From: Dyadobacter sp. CY345
GTDB lineage: Bacteria > Bacteroidota > Bacteroidia > Cytophagales > Spirosomataceae
Direction of reading: 5' to 3'
Length of the DNA stretch: 64,000 nucleotides
Assembly: GCF_021502725.1 (NCBI RefSeq)
Contig: NZ_JAKFFS010000004.1
Location: 496,001 to 560,000 of the forward strand
Notes under the pieces: model-generated
Told to the model about the DNA's origin: nothing
The model's input: only the letters and a program-made list of their open reading frames with translations
The model's database searches: none
Shown here: piece by piece, positions 52,691 to 61,964 of the stretch
Numbering within the stretch: position 1 is the first letter of the stretch
Layout: each line of letters begins with the position of its first letter
Program-made: the position numbers and the translations under genes

Positions 52691-55111
52691 TTACCTGGTT
52701 ACGTTAAGTATTTCCTTTATTCTTTTCAGTTTACCCTTTTTACGTTCGTTGGGCGGATCATTGTCGTAAGTGTAGTCGTAACGATACTGACTATATCCCT
52801 GATAATTCGTTGAAGATGAAGTAATAGGGCTATAAAGTTCATCTGGATAAAAGTCGTTCACGAGTACCTGAATATTTCCTGCATTGTAATCGGCGGCGAG
52901 CTGTGAAGGAAATTTATATGCTTCCTGTTCGGAATACAACCACCTTAAAATGAATAATACCAGGTGACTTTCAGCAAGAAATGGAATATTGTCCGACACT
53001 AATCCAACCGGAGCAGTATCCAGAATAACGTAATCGTATTGGATACGGCAATAGCTGAGCAATTCCTGAAATCGTTCTCCTTGCAGTAGCTCGGCCGGAT
53101 TAAACGGCGGAGGGCCGGCCTGAATATAATCCAGATTTGAAATCACGGAAGTTTTAATCGGTTTCCCGGAGTCTGCTTTTTGTAAATACAAACTTAGCCC
53201 ATCCTGATTGGTGTCATTAAAAAACTGATGCAGTTTAGACTTTCTGAGATCGCAACCAATAATAATTACCTTTTTACCAATCTTGGTAAGCGACAAAGCG
53301 AGGTTGATGGAAATAAAAGTTTTGCCTTCGCCAGCCTTTTCAGAAGTAATAAGTATTTGTTTTCCAGCTTCGGGATGAAGCTCATGATTAATTTTCAAAA
53401 AGCTGATTCTGGTTCGTAAGGCACTCACAGATTCAGAAAAAACCGACCGATCCGATATCAAAGTGTTTAGATTATGTTGTTGTTGCTTGTCTTGCCCGGA
53501 AGAAAAATGATGAATCAATCCTAAAAAATTTACAGAATCTGATTTTAAAATCAGATCAATTCGGGTAAATTTTCGATTGAAAAAACGGGTGAAGAAAATG
53601 GAAGACAGCCCAATCAGTAACCCGGCGAAGATTGATACTGTAATTATTTGTGTAGGTTTGGGTGAAACTTTCGCTACTTCCAACAAGGTGATCACCCGGA
53701 AAGACGGCAACATACCAGCCCGCACAATTGAAGATTCGATTTCTTTATTGAGCAGTAATGAATAAATGTTTTTGTTTACTTCAAAACTGCTTTGCAGATA
53801 TATAAAATTCTTTTCCAGCGCCGGAATCTGATTAAATCGCTTTTTAAGTGAAATGATATTGGTATCCAGAATTTTGAGTATACCGGCATTTTTTTGTTTT
53901 TGAAGTGCAATATTTTCCAAAATCTGTATCCGGAATTTTCCCAATTCCTCATCCAGATTTCTTACCGCCGGTGCCTTTGCACTATACTTAATAAGCAAAT
54001 CTTTTCTTTTGGAAATTAAAGTGTTAAACTGTTCCAAAAGGGCTATCAGAACACCGTCGGTGGTTCCGTCCAACCCGACAGAAAGATAATCGACAGGTTC
54101 GAAGGTATTTCCGAGATTATTTTCCAGCATTGAAATATAAGCTTTTTGGATCTCGGACTCATTCCGCCTTTGATCCAAATTTCTTGTTTTTACAGCAATT
54201 TCACTGGTTGAATTGCTGATGTCAAGTACCTCATTTTTCTGCTTGAATATTTCCAGTGCCCTCGCCGCATCTTTTAATGCCGAGGCATACACTTTCACCT
54301 GGTCATTTATGAAACGCAATGTCAGGTCAGAGGAGCGCTGTTTTTGCCGGAGGTCATATTCTTGATACGATTCTAAAAGTTTCTCCAAAAAATCTTTGGC
54401 AAACGGTTTGTTGTGATGTTCAAATGCAAGTGTCAAAACCGGCATTTCTTCTTCCACTTCGATAAGATCAATATGTTTAATGAAATCCTTAGCCAGTCCA
54501 CTTGGATTATTAAAGACAAATTTGACTTCGTATTCATGCTTTGGATTAACTTTTTCAATTAGAAATGTCAACCCCGGAACGCGGTATACTGTGCCCGCTT
54601 TGATTTTCTTTTGGTAAGAAGCTTCATAAGAAAGTTCACTTTCCCGATCAAGGAGAAATATTCCGTTAGTGAATTTTGAAGGATCGAAGAAAAGGACTTT
54701 CAGCTGAAATGGCCTTATAGGATAAATGTCAATTTCCCTGAAATCTTTTAGCCGATAAAATGTAAATGGGTTATCAAGCTTATTTAACGCAGTTTCGACA
54801 ACTTCCTGCGACTTGACATTGTACTTTTCAGTGAGGTAGTCGGCACTTCCGCTATTAATCAAAAACGTAGGTTCTGGGCCCGTGATTTCATCCAGCTCAG
54901 ACTGTTTGTTCAGATATTTAAGGTTGATATTCGCGACATATTTCGGAGTAACCAGCTTTAAATATAAAAAACAAAGAAGTCCAAAAAATAAAAGTGATCC
55001 TGCCACCCAATACCAGCGGCTAAGAATCACTTTGAAAACCTTTTGAATATCGAGGGAGTCAGAGTGATTTAGAAATTCTTCAAAAAAAGCACTGTCATTC
55101 CCTTTATTCAT
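52691..55111 (-). CDS. wzc: Wzc-like polysaccharide chain-length regulator / tyrosine autokinase
   Basis: This 806-residue protein has an N-terminal Wzz domain with one membrane helix (about 32-52), a long periplasmic coiled-coil region and a second helix near 495-515. A cytoplasmic BY-kinase follows: Walker A EKAGEGKTFISIN around residue 595, VIIIGCDLRKS (Walker A') and DYVILDTAPVGLVSD (Walker B). The C-terminus is Tyr-rich (SSTNYQGYSQYRYDYTYD), the autophosphorylation tail. It controls polymer length and export together with the phosphatase and Wza-like protein next to it. Confidence 0.93.
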   Translation of the reverse strand: MNKGNDSAFFEEFLNHSDSLDIQKVFKVILSRWYWVAGSLLFFGLLCFLYLKLVTPKYVANINLKYLNKQSELDEITGPEPTFLINSGSADYLTEKYNVKSQEVVETALNKLDNPFTFYRLKDFREIDIYPIRPFQLKVLFFDPSKFTNGIFLLDRESELSYEASYQKKIKAGTVYRVPGLTFLIEKVNPKHEYEVKFVFNNPSGLAKDFIKHIDLIEVEEEMPVLTLAFEHHNKPFAKDFLEKLLESYQEYDLRQKQRSSDLTLRFINDQVKVYASALKDAARALEIFKQKNEVLDISNSTSEIAVKTRNLDQRRNESEIQKAYISMLENNLGNTFEPVDYLSVGLDGTTDGVLIALLEQFNTLISKRKDLLIKYSAKAPAVRNLDEELGKFRIQILENIALQKQKNAGILKILDTNIISLKKRFNQIPALEKNFIYLQSSFEVNKNIYSLLLNKEIESSIVRAGMLPSFRVITLLEVAKVSPKPTQIITVSIFAGLLIGLSSIFFTRFFNRKFTRIDLILKSDSVNFLGLIHHFSSGQDKQQQHNLNTLISDRSVFSESVSALRTRISFLKINHELHPEAGKQILITSEKAGEGKTFISINLALSLTKIGKKVIIIGCDLRKSKLHQFFNDTNQDGLSLYLQKADSGKPIKTSVISNLDYIQAGPPPFNPAELLQGERFQELLSYCRIQYDYVILDTAPVGLVSDNIPFLAESHLVLFILRWLYSEQEAYKFPSQLAADYNAGNIQVLVNDFYPDELYSPITSSSTNYQGYSQYRYDYTYDNDPPNERKKGKLKRIKEILNVTR

Positions 55112-55115
55112 ACGA

Positions 55116-55850
55116 TTAATCGGATTGTAAAGTATGATTAAGCAGTTTTATATCCTTCAAACTTTCGAAGTAAGGATTCTCAGCTGCTTGTTTTATATAC
55201 TTATACTGACCAATCCGGTGAAGGTCACTTCCCAAAGCTCCAATCCAGCCTTGTTGAATTAATTTTTCAGCCATAAACTGTTCTGTGGGGCCATAGGCGC
55301 CACCAATGGAAAGGATATTTATTTGGAAAATTACATCCAGTTCATGTATTTCATCATAACGTTCCGGGTTATCATGCCACGCCCGATATCGCTCCGGGTG
55401 AGCGACAACGGGTTTATACCCTTTCAAGATCATTTCTTTCAAAATGTCTGGAAAATAAACCAGATCGTGTCGTAAGGATGTTTCAACTAGCACGTGATTT
55501 CCGGCAAGAGGAAGTATTTCGCCTTTGTCAAGCAGCGTCAGGAAATAATCGTCAGCAAAATATTCTGCGGCGTATTGAATCGTTAAATCCGGATATTTCT
55601 CGTTTGTCACCGTCGTAAGCTGAGACCAGGCTTTATGAATGGATTCCTGTGTATTTACAAAAAAATCCATGCGGATGTGTGGCGTAGCAATAATTTTCCG
55701 GATACCGGCACGGTAATGCGCGTCAATTAATGCCAGACTATCATTAAGATTTTGAGCTCCGTCATCAATCCCGGGTAAGACGTGCATGTGCAAATCCAGT
55801 CCGAGTGTTTGCAAGATTTTAGAATCAGAATCTATAATTGCAGGAATCAT
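55116..55850 (-). CDS. PHP-family protein-tyrosine phosphatase (CpsB/YwqE type)
   Basis: This 244-residue protein starts with DLHMHVLPGIDDGAQN (H21 and H23 of the first metal-binding motif) and has ATPHIRMDFF, VVAHPERYRAW and GSDLHRIGQ, a trinuclear-metal PHP active site. CpsB/YwqE enzymes dephosphorylate the partner BY-kinase. The kinase gene follows 5 bases later, and the preceding gene overlaps by one base, so the three work as a unit. Confidence 0.9.
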   Translation of the reverse strand: MIPAIIDSDSKILQTLGLDLHMHVLPGIDDGAQNLNDSLALIDAHYRAGIRKIIATPHIRMDFFVNTQESIHKAWSQLTTVTNEKYPDLTIQYAAEYFADDYFLTLLDKGEILPLAGNHVLVETSLRHDLVYFPDILKEMILKGYKPVVAHPERYRAWHDNPERYDEIHELDVIFQINILSIGGAYGPTEQFMAEKLIQQGWIGALGSDLHRIGQYKYIKQAAENPYFESLKDIKLLNHTLQSD

Positions 55851-56605
55851 TATTTTCTAAGATTTATAACTAGAATAGCCAGATTGAGCGCTATCAGTAT
55901 GGGTTGAATGAGTATTAGCTTTCGGGATAATTTTACCGATCGCATGCCTTCCCGGGAAGGTGGAATGTAAATGATATCGTTGTTATAAACGGTAAGATTC
56001 ATGATTCTCGGATCTCCGAGCTGTTGAAAGTCGTACTCAATAATTTTTTGTTCCTGCCCATCGCCACGGATAATTTGAATTTTTTCATCGGCTTCATTGA
56101 ATTTAATCCCACCCGCTTTTGCCAGGACTTCACCCAGAGATTGTGTTTCTTTATCCAAAAGAACAATGCCTTGGATGTTACAAGCGCCAAGAACTTTGAC
56201 CCTTAAATTCGTTATCTCAATCTCAAAAATGGGATCTTTTATTATGTCGTGATAAAGCTTAGCCAAAGAATCGGCCAGTTTGCCGCGTGTTAGTCCTGAA
56301 ACCTGAATTGTGCCAATTTCAGGAAGTTTTATCGTACCATCCTGATGGACGCTCGCAGCATAACCACTTTCAGAATTTTGGGTATTTTGCGTTTTAACAG
56401 GATCAGGAAACAGCGACGCGGACCAGTTCAGATTACTTATTAATAATTTATCGCCAGATTTTATTAAGTATGCTCCCTTATCTTGCTGAACAGGATTGTC
56501 AGTAAAAGTTTCTGAGACTATGCTCGGAGAATTCCGGATGGAACTACATCCGAACGCAATTACCAGCAACAGCATAGCTGCGCTGGTCGCGAAAATAATC
56601 TTCAT
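55850..56605 (-). CDS. Wza-like polysaccharide export lipoprotein
   Basis: This 251-residue protein has a lipobox Cys at 20 (VIAFGC), a poly_export domain (DKLLISNLNW and GTIKLPEIGTIQVSGLT) and a SLBB-type domain (LRVKVLGACNIQGIVLLDKE with QSLGEVLAKAGGI). A C-terminal hydrophobic helix (LILIQPILIALNLAILVINL) is present as in Gram-negative Wza-type proteins. It is a pore or adaptor for export across the outer membrane. Confidence 0.9.
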   Translation of the reverse strand: MKIIFATSAAMLLLVIAFGCSSIRNSPSIVSETFTDNPVQQDKGAYLIKSGDKLLISNLNWSASLFPDPVKTQNTQNSESGYAASVHQDGTIKLPEIGTIQVSGLTRGKLADSLAKLYHDIIKDPIFEIEITNLRVKVLGACNIQGIVLLDKETQSLGEVLAKAGGIKFNEADEKIQIIRGDGQEQKIIEYDFQQLGDPRIMNLTVYNNDIIYIPPSREGMRSVKLSRKLILIQPILIALNLAILVINLRK

Positions 56606-56625
56606 AAGTAAGTGCCCAGGGGCTG

Positions 56626-56639
56626 TATAGTGTGTGTAT
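56626..56639. repeat. 14-base sequence shared with the far end of the polysaccharide cluster
   Basis: tatagtgtgtgtat occurs here in the 46-base gap between glf and the wza-like gene, and again at 36201-36214 beyond the last cluster gene, on the same strand. It may be a regulatory site, a recombination scar or a chance low-complexity match. Confidence 0.35.
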
Positions 56640-56651
56640 TATTTTTATGCT

Positions 56652-57758
56652 TTATTCACCAAAATGAACGCTAACTTTTTTCAATGCGGAACCGATAACC
56701 TGGTGCATATCGTAGTAGCGGTATTCCGCAAGGCGGCCTCCGAAAATTACATTTTTTTCATTTGCTGCCAATGCTTTGTACTGACTGAAAACGGCCGTGT
56801 TTTTATCATCATTTACCGGGTAATATGGTTCGCCACCCTTCGTCCATTCTGATGGATACTCATGAGTAATCACCGTTTTTGGCTGAGTTCCAAATTCGAA
56901 ATGTTTGTGCTCGATAATTCTCGTAAATGGCGTTTCTGCGTCAGTATAGTTGATAACAGCGTTTCCTTGGTAATTTTCCTGATCCAGTAGTTGGTTATCA
57001 AATCTTAAACTACGATATTCTAATAAACCCTGGCTGAAATTAAAATATTCATCAATTTGACCGGTGTAAACAATTGTTTCGGCCAGCGCACTAAGTTCTT
57101 CGCGATTGGCAAAAAAATCAGTATCAAGTCTTACCTCAATACCTGCAAGCAACCCTTCTGTGAGTTTGTTATAACCACCAATTGGTATGCCCTGATACTT
57201 GTCGTTAAAATAATTATTGTCGTATGTAAAACGGACCGGAAGCCTTTTGATAATAAAATCAGGAAGTTCGGTTGCCTTTCTTCCCCATTGTTTCTCAGTG
57301 TAGCCTTTTATCAGTTTTTCGTAAATATCTACACCTACTAATGAAATGGCCTGTTCTTCCAGGTTTTTAGGATCTGTGATTCCAGCCTCTTTTACCTGCT
57401 CCTGAATTTTTGCCTTAGCTTCTGCCGGGGTGCGCACCTTCCATAACTGGTAAAAGGTGTTCATATTAAAAGGCAGATTGTAAAGTTCGCCATTATAATT
57501 CGCAACCGGAGAGTTTGTATAGCGGTTGAATTCAACAAAAGAATTTACGTAATCCCAGATATCCTTATCATTAGTATGGAAAATATGTGCCCCGTATTTG
57601 TGTACGTTAATCCCCTCAACATTTTCGCAGTAGGTATTTCCACCTGTGTGTGTCCGTCGGTCAATAACCAGACATTTTTTACCTCTTTTAGTAGCTTCAT
57701 GCGCAAAAACAGAGCCCCAGAGCCCTGCACCCACTATAAGATAATCGTATTGTGCCAT
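56652..57758 (-). CDS. glf: UDP-galactopyranose mutase
   Basis: This 368-residue flavoenzyme starts MAQYDYLIVGAGLWGSVFA, the FAD-binding fold, and has the family blocks YGAHIFHTN, VANYNGELYNLPFNMNTF and YTGQIDEYF. It interconverts UDP-galactopyranose and UDP-galactofuranose, so the glycan probably contains galactofuranose. It is the first gene of the minus-strand cluster. A TAGATTTG element on the minus strand (57842-57835) lies about 77 bases upstream but lacks a partner -33 element. Confidence 0.95.
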   Translation of the reverse strand: MAQYDYLIVGAGLWGSVFAHEATKRGKKCLVIDRRTHTGGNTYCENVEGINVHKYGAHIFHTNDKDIWDYVNSFVEFNRYTNSPVANYNGELYNLPFNMNTFYQLWKVRTPAEAKAKIQEQVKEAGITDPKNLEEQAISLVGVDIYEKLIKGYTEKQWGRKATELPDFIIKRLPVRFTYDNNYFNDKYQGIPIGGYNKLTEGLLAGIEVRLDTDFFANREELSALAETIVYTGQIDEYFNFSQGLLEYRSLRFDNQLLDQENYQGNAVINYTDAETPFTRIIEHKHFEFGTQPKTVITHEYPSEWTKGGEPYYPVNDDKNTAVFSQYKALAANEKNVIFGGRLAEYRYYDMHQVIGSALKKVSVHFGE

Positions 57759-57848
57759 GCGTAAAATAATATGAGTAATTTTTATTGAAGTGATTGTGTG
57801 ATTTCTTGTTTGATATAAAAAACTAATACCAACGCAAATCTAGTGATT

Positions 57849-57889
57849 AGAAATAAGAAAGGCTCCCATCGGGAGCCTTTCTTATTTCT
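57849..57889 (-). terminator. Terminator of the OmpA-family gene
   Basis: A perfect 19-bp stem (57849-57867 with 57871-57889, arm agaaataagaaaggctccc) with a 3-base loop. It lies 17 bases after the OmpA-family stop codon and before the start of the glf cluster. Confidence 0.88.
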
Positions 57890-57905
57890 TGAATTATTTT
57901 ATTCC

Positions 57906-59360
57906 TTATGGAAGAAGTTTCAATTCTACACGACGGTTTTTCAATAGACCATCACGTGTTGCGCCATCAGCGATTGGTTTGAATGAACCGAAGTAATCAA
58001 CAATTACTTTACTTGGATCTTTCAAGCCACCTTCATTGATAAGGTAGTTTTTAACTGCATCTACACGACGGCGAGAAAGTGCCATGTTGTAACGATCTGT
58101 CGCACGACGGTCCGCATGACCAGCCAATTGCAGACGGCATCCGTTTTTGTTCATCAACATTGCAACGTTTTTCAACATTTCCTGGAATTCAGGTTTAAGA
58201 ACGTTTTTGTCTGTATCAAACTGAACGTTTGCAAATATTTCGCTGCAAGCTGCTCCTGTTGCAAGTGCGTTTTTCACGTAAGTGTCAAAGTCAAGAACAC
58301 GACCGCTACCATCTACGATACTTCCTGCTGGCGAATTTGGCTCTTTATCGAAGAAGTCAGAAACACCGTCACCATCTGTATCAAGTAACAATCTTGGATC
58401 GATATCCTTCGGACGGTTTGCTTTTGCAACTGAGTCCATTTCTTCAAGTGTAAGAATTTTAACAGGCTTCAACAACACTTTTGGATCTGTGTAACGAAGG
58501 TGATAGAATCCATCTTCTGGCTTGTAAGCCCATTTTCCGTCTTCTTTCTTAACTTTAAGTGGTTTTTTACCAAGTTTGTAAGTAAGAACAACCGAACCGT
58601 ATCCGTAGCTATCCAATTCAGAATTTCCTCTACGAGAAGTTGGTGCATCTTTGATAGAATTCAAATCAGCATTTCTGTCGTAGTCACCACCCCAGGTAGC
58701 ATCTAGATAATCAGAGTTTGTGTAGTTAAGACGGAAGTCAAGACCAAGATCCAAACGAGGAGTAAGTTCGTAACTTACATTAAGACCTGTTGGGATAATC
58801 CAGTCATTTTTCTTACCAGTTTCGCGAACCAATGGGCGAGTTCCTGAAAGATCAAATGCTTCCGAATCATAGAAGATTTGGCCAAAACCAGCATAAGCAT
58901 CAACTTTCCAACGTTTCATCTTATTAGGTCCCATCAAAAGACCTTTAAGATTTACCGTTCCTGAAAGAGATACATCCTGATAAGTTCCTTTAAAGTAACG
59001 GTTGTAATTACGGCGTTTCATACCTTTCAATGTACCGATCGATCCGTCAAGACGAGCTCCGAACCAGTATGAAAGTTGTTTGTTAATCGTAATGCCTCCT
59101 TGAAAAGATCCTGATTCTTTGCGGCTGTCGTCGCTGTCTTTGTTAACAGGCCAGAAATCATATTCTCTCAAATCACCGAAAAACATTGATGGTCCACCAT
59201 GAATCGCGATAGACCACGTGTTCATTTTGTAAGGTCCGTCATAGGTAGCTTTTGGATTGTAATCCGGAGAATTCGGTTGCTCTAAGGGCTGTGCAAGTGA
59301 CGGCAAAGCCATCAATGACCCCAAGGCAAGCGAACAAATCAACTGGGATACTTTTTTCAT
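57906..59360 (-). CDS. OmpA-family outer membrane protein
   Basis: This 484-residue protein from ATG 59360 (an in-frame TTG at 59369 is less likely) has a signal peptide ending SLAQ, then an N-terminal outer-membrane barrel region (about 40-270). An acidic calcium-type DTDGDGVSDFFDKEPN segment is near 330. The C-terminal OmpA peptidoglycan-binding domain reads ANVQFDTDKNVLKPEFQEML, then QLAGHADRRATDRYNMALS and RRRVDAVKNYLI. It anchors the outer membrane to the cell wall. Its own promoter is visible 117 bases upstream. Confidence 0.92.
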   Translation of the reverse strand: MKKVSQLICSLALGSLMALPSLAQPLEQPNSPDYNPKATYDGPYKMNTWSIAIHGGPSMFFGDLREYDFWPVNKDSDDSRKESGSFQGGITINKQLSYWFGARLDGSIGTLKGMKRRNYNRYFKGTYQDVSLSGTVNLKGLLMGPNKMKRWKVDAYAGFGQIFYDSEAFDLSGTRPLVRETGKKNDWIIPTGLNVSYELTPRLDLGLDFRLNYTNSDYLDATWGGDYDRNADLNSIKDAPTSRRGNSELDSYGYGSVVLTYKLGKKPLKVKKEDGKWAYKPEDGFYHLRYTDPKVLLKPVKILTLEEMDSVAKANRPKDIDPRLLLDTDGDGVSDFFDKEPNSPAGSIVDGSGRVLDFDTYVKNALATGAACSEIFANVQFDTDKNVLKPEFQEMLKNVAMLMNKNGCRLQLAGHADRRATDRYNMALSRRRVDAVKNYLINEGGLKDPSKVIVDYFGSFKPIADGATRDGLLKNRRVELKLLP

Positions 59361-59476
59361 ACTATTCAAGTTAGCGTTATTAAGATTAACTAGGATTGAT
59401 CGTTAATAATCAATTTATAATAAAAACAATATTTTTTCGTGGCCAGATATTCCCTTATCAAAATGCCTAGTGGGCA

Positions 59477-59507
59477 CAAAATTAGGTTAACAATATCATT
59501 TTACCAA
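59477..59507 (-). promoter_or_regulatory. Promoter of the OmpA-family gene
   Basis: On the minus strand TTG (59507-59505), a 20-base spacer and TAATTTTG (59484-59477) form the Bacteroidota consensus TTG-N20-TAnnTTTG. The leader to the ATG would be about 110 bases. Confidence 0.6.
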
Positions 59508-59584
59508 CCTCAATTTTCGAAATACAGCAATAAAACTGTAATTAAACCAAAATCTTTTCGAAAGAAATGTTCTTTTTCTAACTT

Positions 59585-60718
59585 TCAAAGACGTTGCATC
59601 AATTTTTTTTCAATTTCTTTCTTCCAGGTTGTGAAACTTCCTTCTATAATTTTTTCTCTTGCAGTATTTACAAGCCATAAATAAAAAGTGAGATTGTGAA
59701 CACTTGCAATTTGAGCTCCCAACATCTCCTCTGATTTCACCAAGTGACGAAGGTACGCTTTAGAATAGAATGTACTCACATAACCCCCAAGATTTTTGTC
59801 GATCGCTGACAAGTCATCTTTCCACTTTTCATTCTTTATGTTTATTATGCCTTCGGTAGTAAAAATCATGCCATTACGCGCATTCCGGGTCGGCATTACA
59901 CAATCGAACATGTCTACACCCAGGGCTATGCATTCAAGGATATTGGCAGGTGTGCCGACACCCATCAAATATCTTGGTTTGTCTTTTGGCAAAATATCGC
60001 AGACAACTTCGGTAAGTTCGTACATTATCTCGGCAGGCTCACCCACCGACAAACCGCCGATGGCGTTGCCTTCTCTTTCATAGGATGCAATTACTTCCGC
60101 GGATTGTTTCCTAAGATCTTTATATACACTTCCTTGGACAATCGGGAACAATGTTTGACTATGCCCATACAACGGTTGTGTTTCATCAAAACGACTACAG
60201 CACCTGCCAAGCCAACGGTGAGTCATTTCCATTGAATTTCTGGCATATGTGAAATCGCAGGGGTAGGGGGTACATTCGTCGAAAGCCATTATAATATCTG
60301 CACCGATTGTACGTTGTATGTCCATAACGCCTTCGGGTGTAAAAGTGTGTATCCCACCGTCAATGTGTGACTTAAATACCACACCTTGCTCGTTGATTTT
60401 TCTCCCCGTGCCTGCCAGAGAATAAACCTGATATCCGCCGCTGTCAGTTAGAATTGGTTTGTCCCATCCGTTAAATTTATGCAGTCCACCAGCCTTTTGT
60501 AGAATATCTAGTCCTGGACGAAGATAAAGATGATAAGTATTTCCTAATATAATCTGTGCTTTAATATCTTCTTTCAGCTCCCGCTGATGTACAGCCTTCA
60601 CAGTTCCTGCGGTACCAACCGGCATAAATATCGGCGTCTGGATAGTCCCATGGTCTGTTTCCACAACACCGGCACGTGCTTTTGATTGTGGATCCTGAGT
60701 TTGTAGCGTAAACTTCAT
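59585..60718 (-). CDS. tgt: Queuine tRNA-ribosyltransferase
   Basis: This 377-residue enzyme exchanges the wobble guanine of GUN-anticodon tRNAs for preQ1. It starts at ATG 60718 (MKFTLQTQDPQ); a longer frame adds 16 unrelated residues. Active-site blocks are LTDSGGYQVYSL with D92, IVQGSVYKDLR, GIGGLSVGEP-like AIGGLSVGEP, and DCVMPTRNARNG with the second catalytic Asp. The usual CxCxxC zinc ligands near residue 300 are missing: the aligned stretch reads DKNLGGYVSTFYSKAYLRHL. Only the later His (ASVHNL) is kept. Confidence 0.95.
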   Translation of the reverse strand: MKFTLQTQDPQSKARAGVVETDHGTIQTPIFMPVGTAGTVKAVHQRELKEDIKAQIILGNTYHLYLRPGLDILQKAGGLHKFNGWDKPILTDSGGYQVYSLAGTGRKINEQGVVFKSHIDGGIHTFTPEGVMDIQRTIGADIIMAFDECTPYPCDFTYARNSMEMTHRWLGRCCSRFDETQPLYGHSQTLFPIVQGSVYKDLRKQSAEVIASYEREGNAIGGLSVGEPAEIMYELTEVVCDILPKDKPRYLMGVGTPANILECIALGVDMFDCVMPTRNARNGMIFTTEGIINIKNEKWKDDLSAIDKNLGGYVSTFYSKAYLRHLVKSEEMLGAQIASVHNLTFYLWLVNTAREKIIEGSFTTWKKEIEKKLMQRL

Positions 60719-60785
60719 TAATGTATTATAAATTATGAGTCTGCAAAAATAGGTGGAAGGGGACAAACAATCCTGACAATGACTG

Positions 60786-60793
60786 TATATTTG
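60786..60793 (+). promoter_or_regulatory. Putative -7 element for the membrane GT2 gene
   Basis: TATATTTG matches TAnnTTTG and lies 41 bases before the GTG start at 60834. No TTG is present at the expected upstream distance. Confidence 0.4.
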
Positions 60794-60833
60794 TAGAATT
60801 ACATATGGAAAAATTTTACAACCCCTCTTTATC

Positions 60834-61964
60834 GTGACGGATTCTCTACTTTATGCGCTTTGCGCATTTGTTCTGATTCAGCTGTTTTATTACCTTTTTA
60901 TTTTCACGCGTCTGGCCTTTTACGGAAAGAGTACGAACTATGGAAGTGATTCACCTGGTGTAACAGTGCTGGTTTGTGCCTTGAACGAAAAGGAAAACCT
61001 GATGGAATTGCTTCCGCTTCTTGATGCGCAGGAATATCCTGAGTTTGAAGTGATCCTTTTAGATGACAGGTCGGACGATGGCAGCGAAGATTTCATGCGT
61101 GAAAACATTCACGGCTGGAAACATATCCGATACATCAGGATCAATGATGAATTTAGTCACGTCACACCAAAAAAATATGCTTTAACAGTTGGAATGAAGC
61201 AGGCAAAATATCCGATTGCATTAATGACCGATGCAGATTGCCGTCCAAACTCGGTGCATTGGATAACTGCTATGACTTCTCAGATCAGCGAAGAAAAAAA
61301 TATTGTTATTGGATTTTCCCCCTATGAGAAAGAATCCGGATTGTTAAACTGGTTCATACGCTGCGAGACATTTTATACTGCAGTTCAGTATCTGTCTTTT
61401 TCTCTAGCAGGGCTAACCTATATGGGAGTTGGGAGAAATATAATGTACAAGAGACAAGTTTTTTTTGAGAATAAAGGATTTTACAGACACCGTCATATCA
61501 TGGGCGGGGATGATGATATTTTTTTGAATGAGGTATCAACGAGTACAAATACAGCCATAGCCATCGAGCCGGAATCTTTTGTTTATTCCAAGCCAAAAAT
61601 TACCTGGTCAGCTTGGTTGCGGCAAAAGAGGAGACATTTGGCAGTAAGTCAGTTTTACAGGAAACGAAATAAAATGATGTTGGGCTTTCTCTCGTCCTCG
61701 CATGTTGCTGTTTGGTTCCTGTCTTTTCTAACATTAGGTTTTGCCTTATTTAACCATGACATTTTACTTCTTCAGGAATTGGGCGCCGTTGTAGGAATTC
61801 GCTGGATTGTTCAATGGATACTCTTTTTTATTATCAACAGAAAACTTGATCGTACCGTCGAATGGTTTAGTTTTTTGTTAATGGATTTTGCATTTTTTAT
61901 TTATTATGTCTTCTTCGGATTTTTTGTAATGACAAGAAGAAAACCACGAAATACATGGAATTAA
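60834..61964 (+). CDS. Membrane-bound family 2 glycosyltransferase
   Basis: This 376-residue protein has an N-terminal membrane helix (3-28) and a GT2 domain with VTVLVCALNEKENLMELLPL, LLDDRSDDGSEDF and LMTDADCRPN. A QKRRHLAVSQFY segment, like the Q-x-x-R-W motif of processive enzymes, follows. Three C-terminal helices from about 285 complete it. This plan is shared with chitin/hyaluronan-synthase-type and carotenoid- or lipid-modifying transferases; the product is unknown. The start is GTG 60834. It overlaps rsmG by 10 bases. Confidence 0.85.
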   Translation: MTDSLLYALCAFVLIQLFYYLFIFTRLAFYGKSTNYGSDSPGVTVLVCALNEKENLMELLPLLDAQEYPEFEVILLDDRSDDGSEDFMRENIHGWKHIRYIRINDEFSHVTPKKYALTVGMKQAKYPIALMTDADCRPNSVHWITAMTSQISEEKNIVIGFSPYEKESGLLNWFIRCETFYTAVQYLSFSLAGLTYMGVGRNIMYKRQVFFENKGFYRHRHIMGGDDDIFLNEVSTSTNTAIAIEPESFVYSKPKITWSAWLRQKRRHLAVSQFYRKRNKMMLGFLSSSHVAVWFLSFLTLGFALFNHDILLLQELGAVVGIRWIVQWILFFIINRKLDRTVEWFSFLLMDFAFFIYYVFFGFFVMTRRKPRNTWN

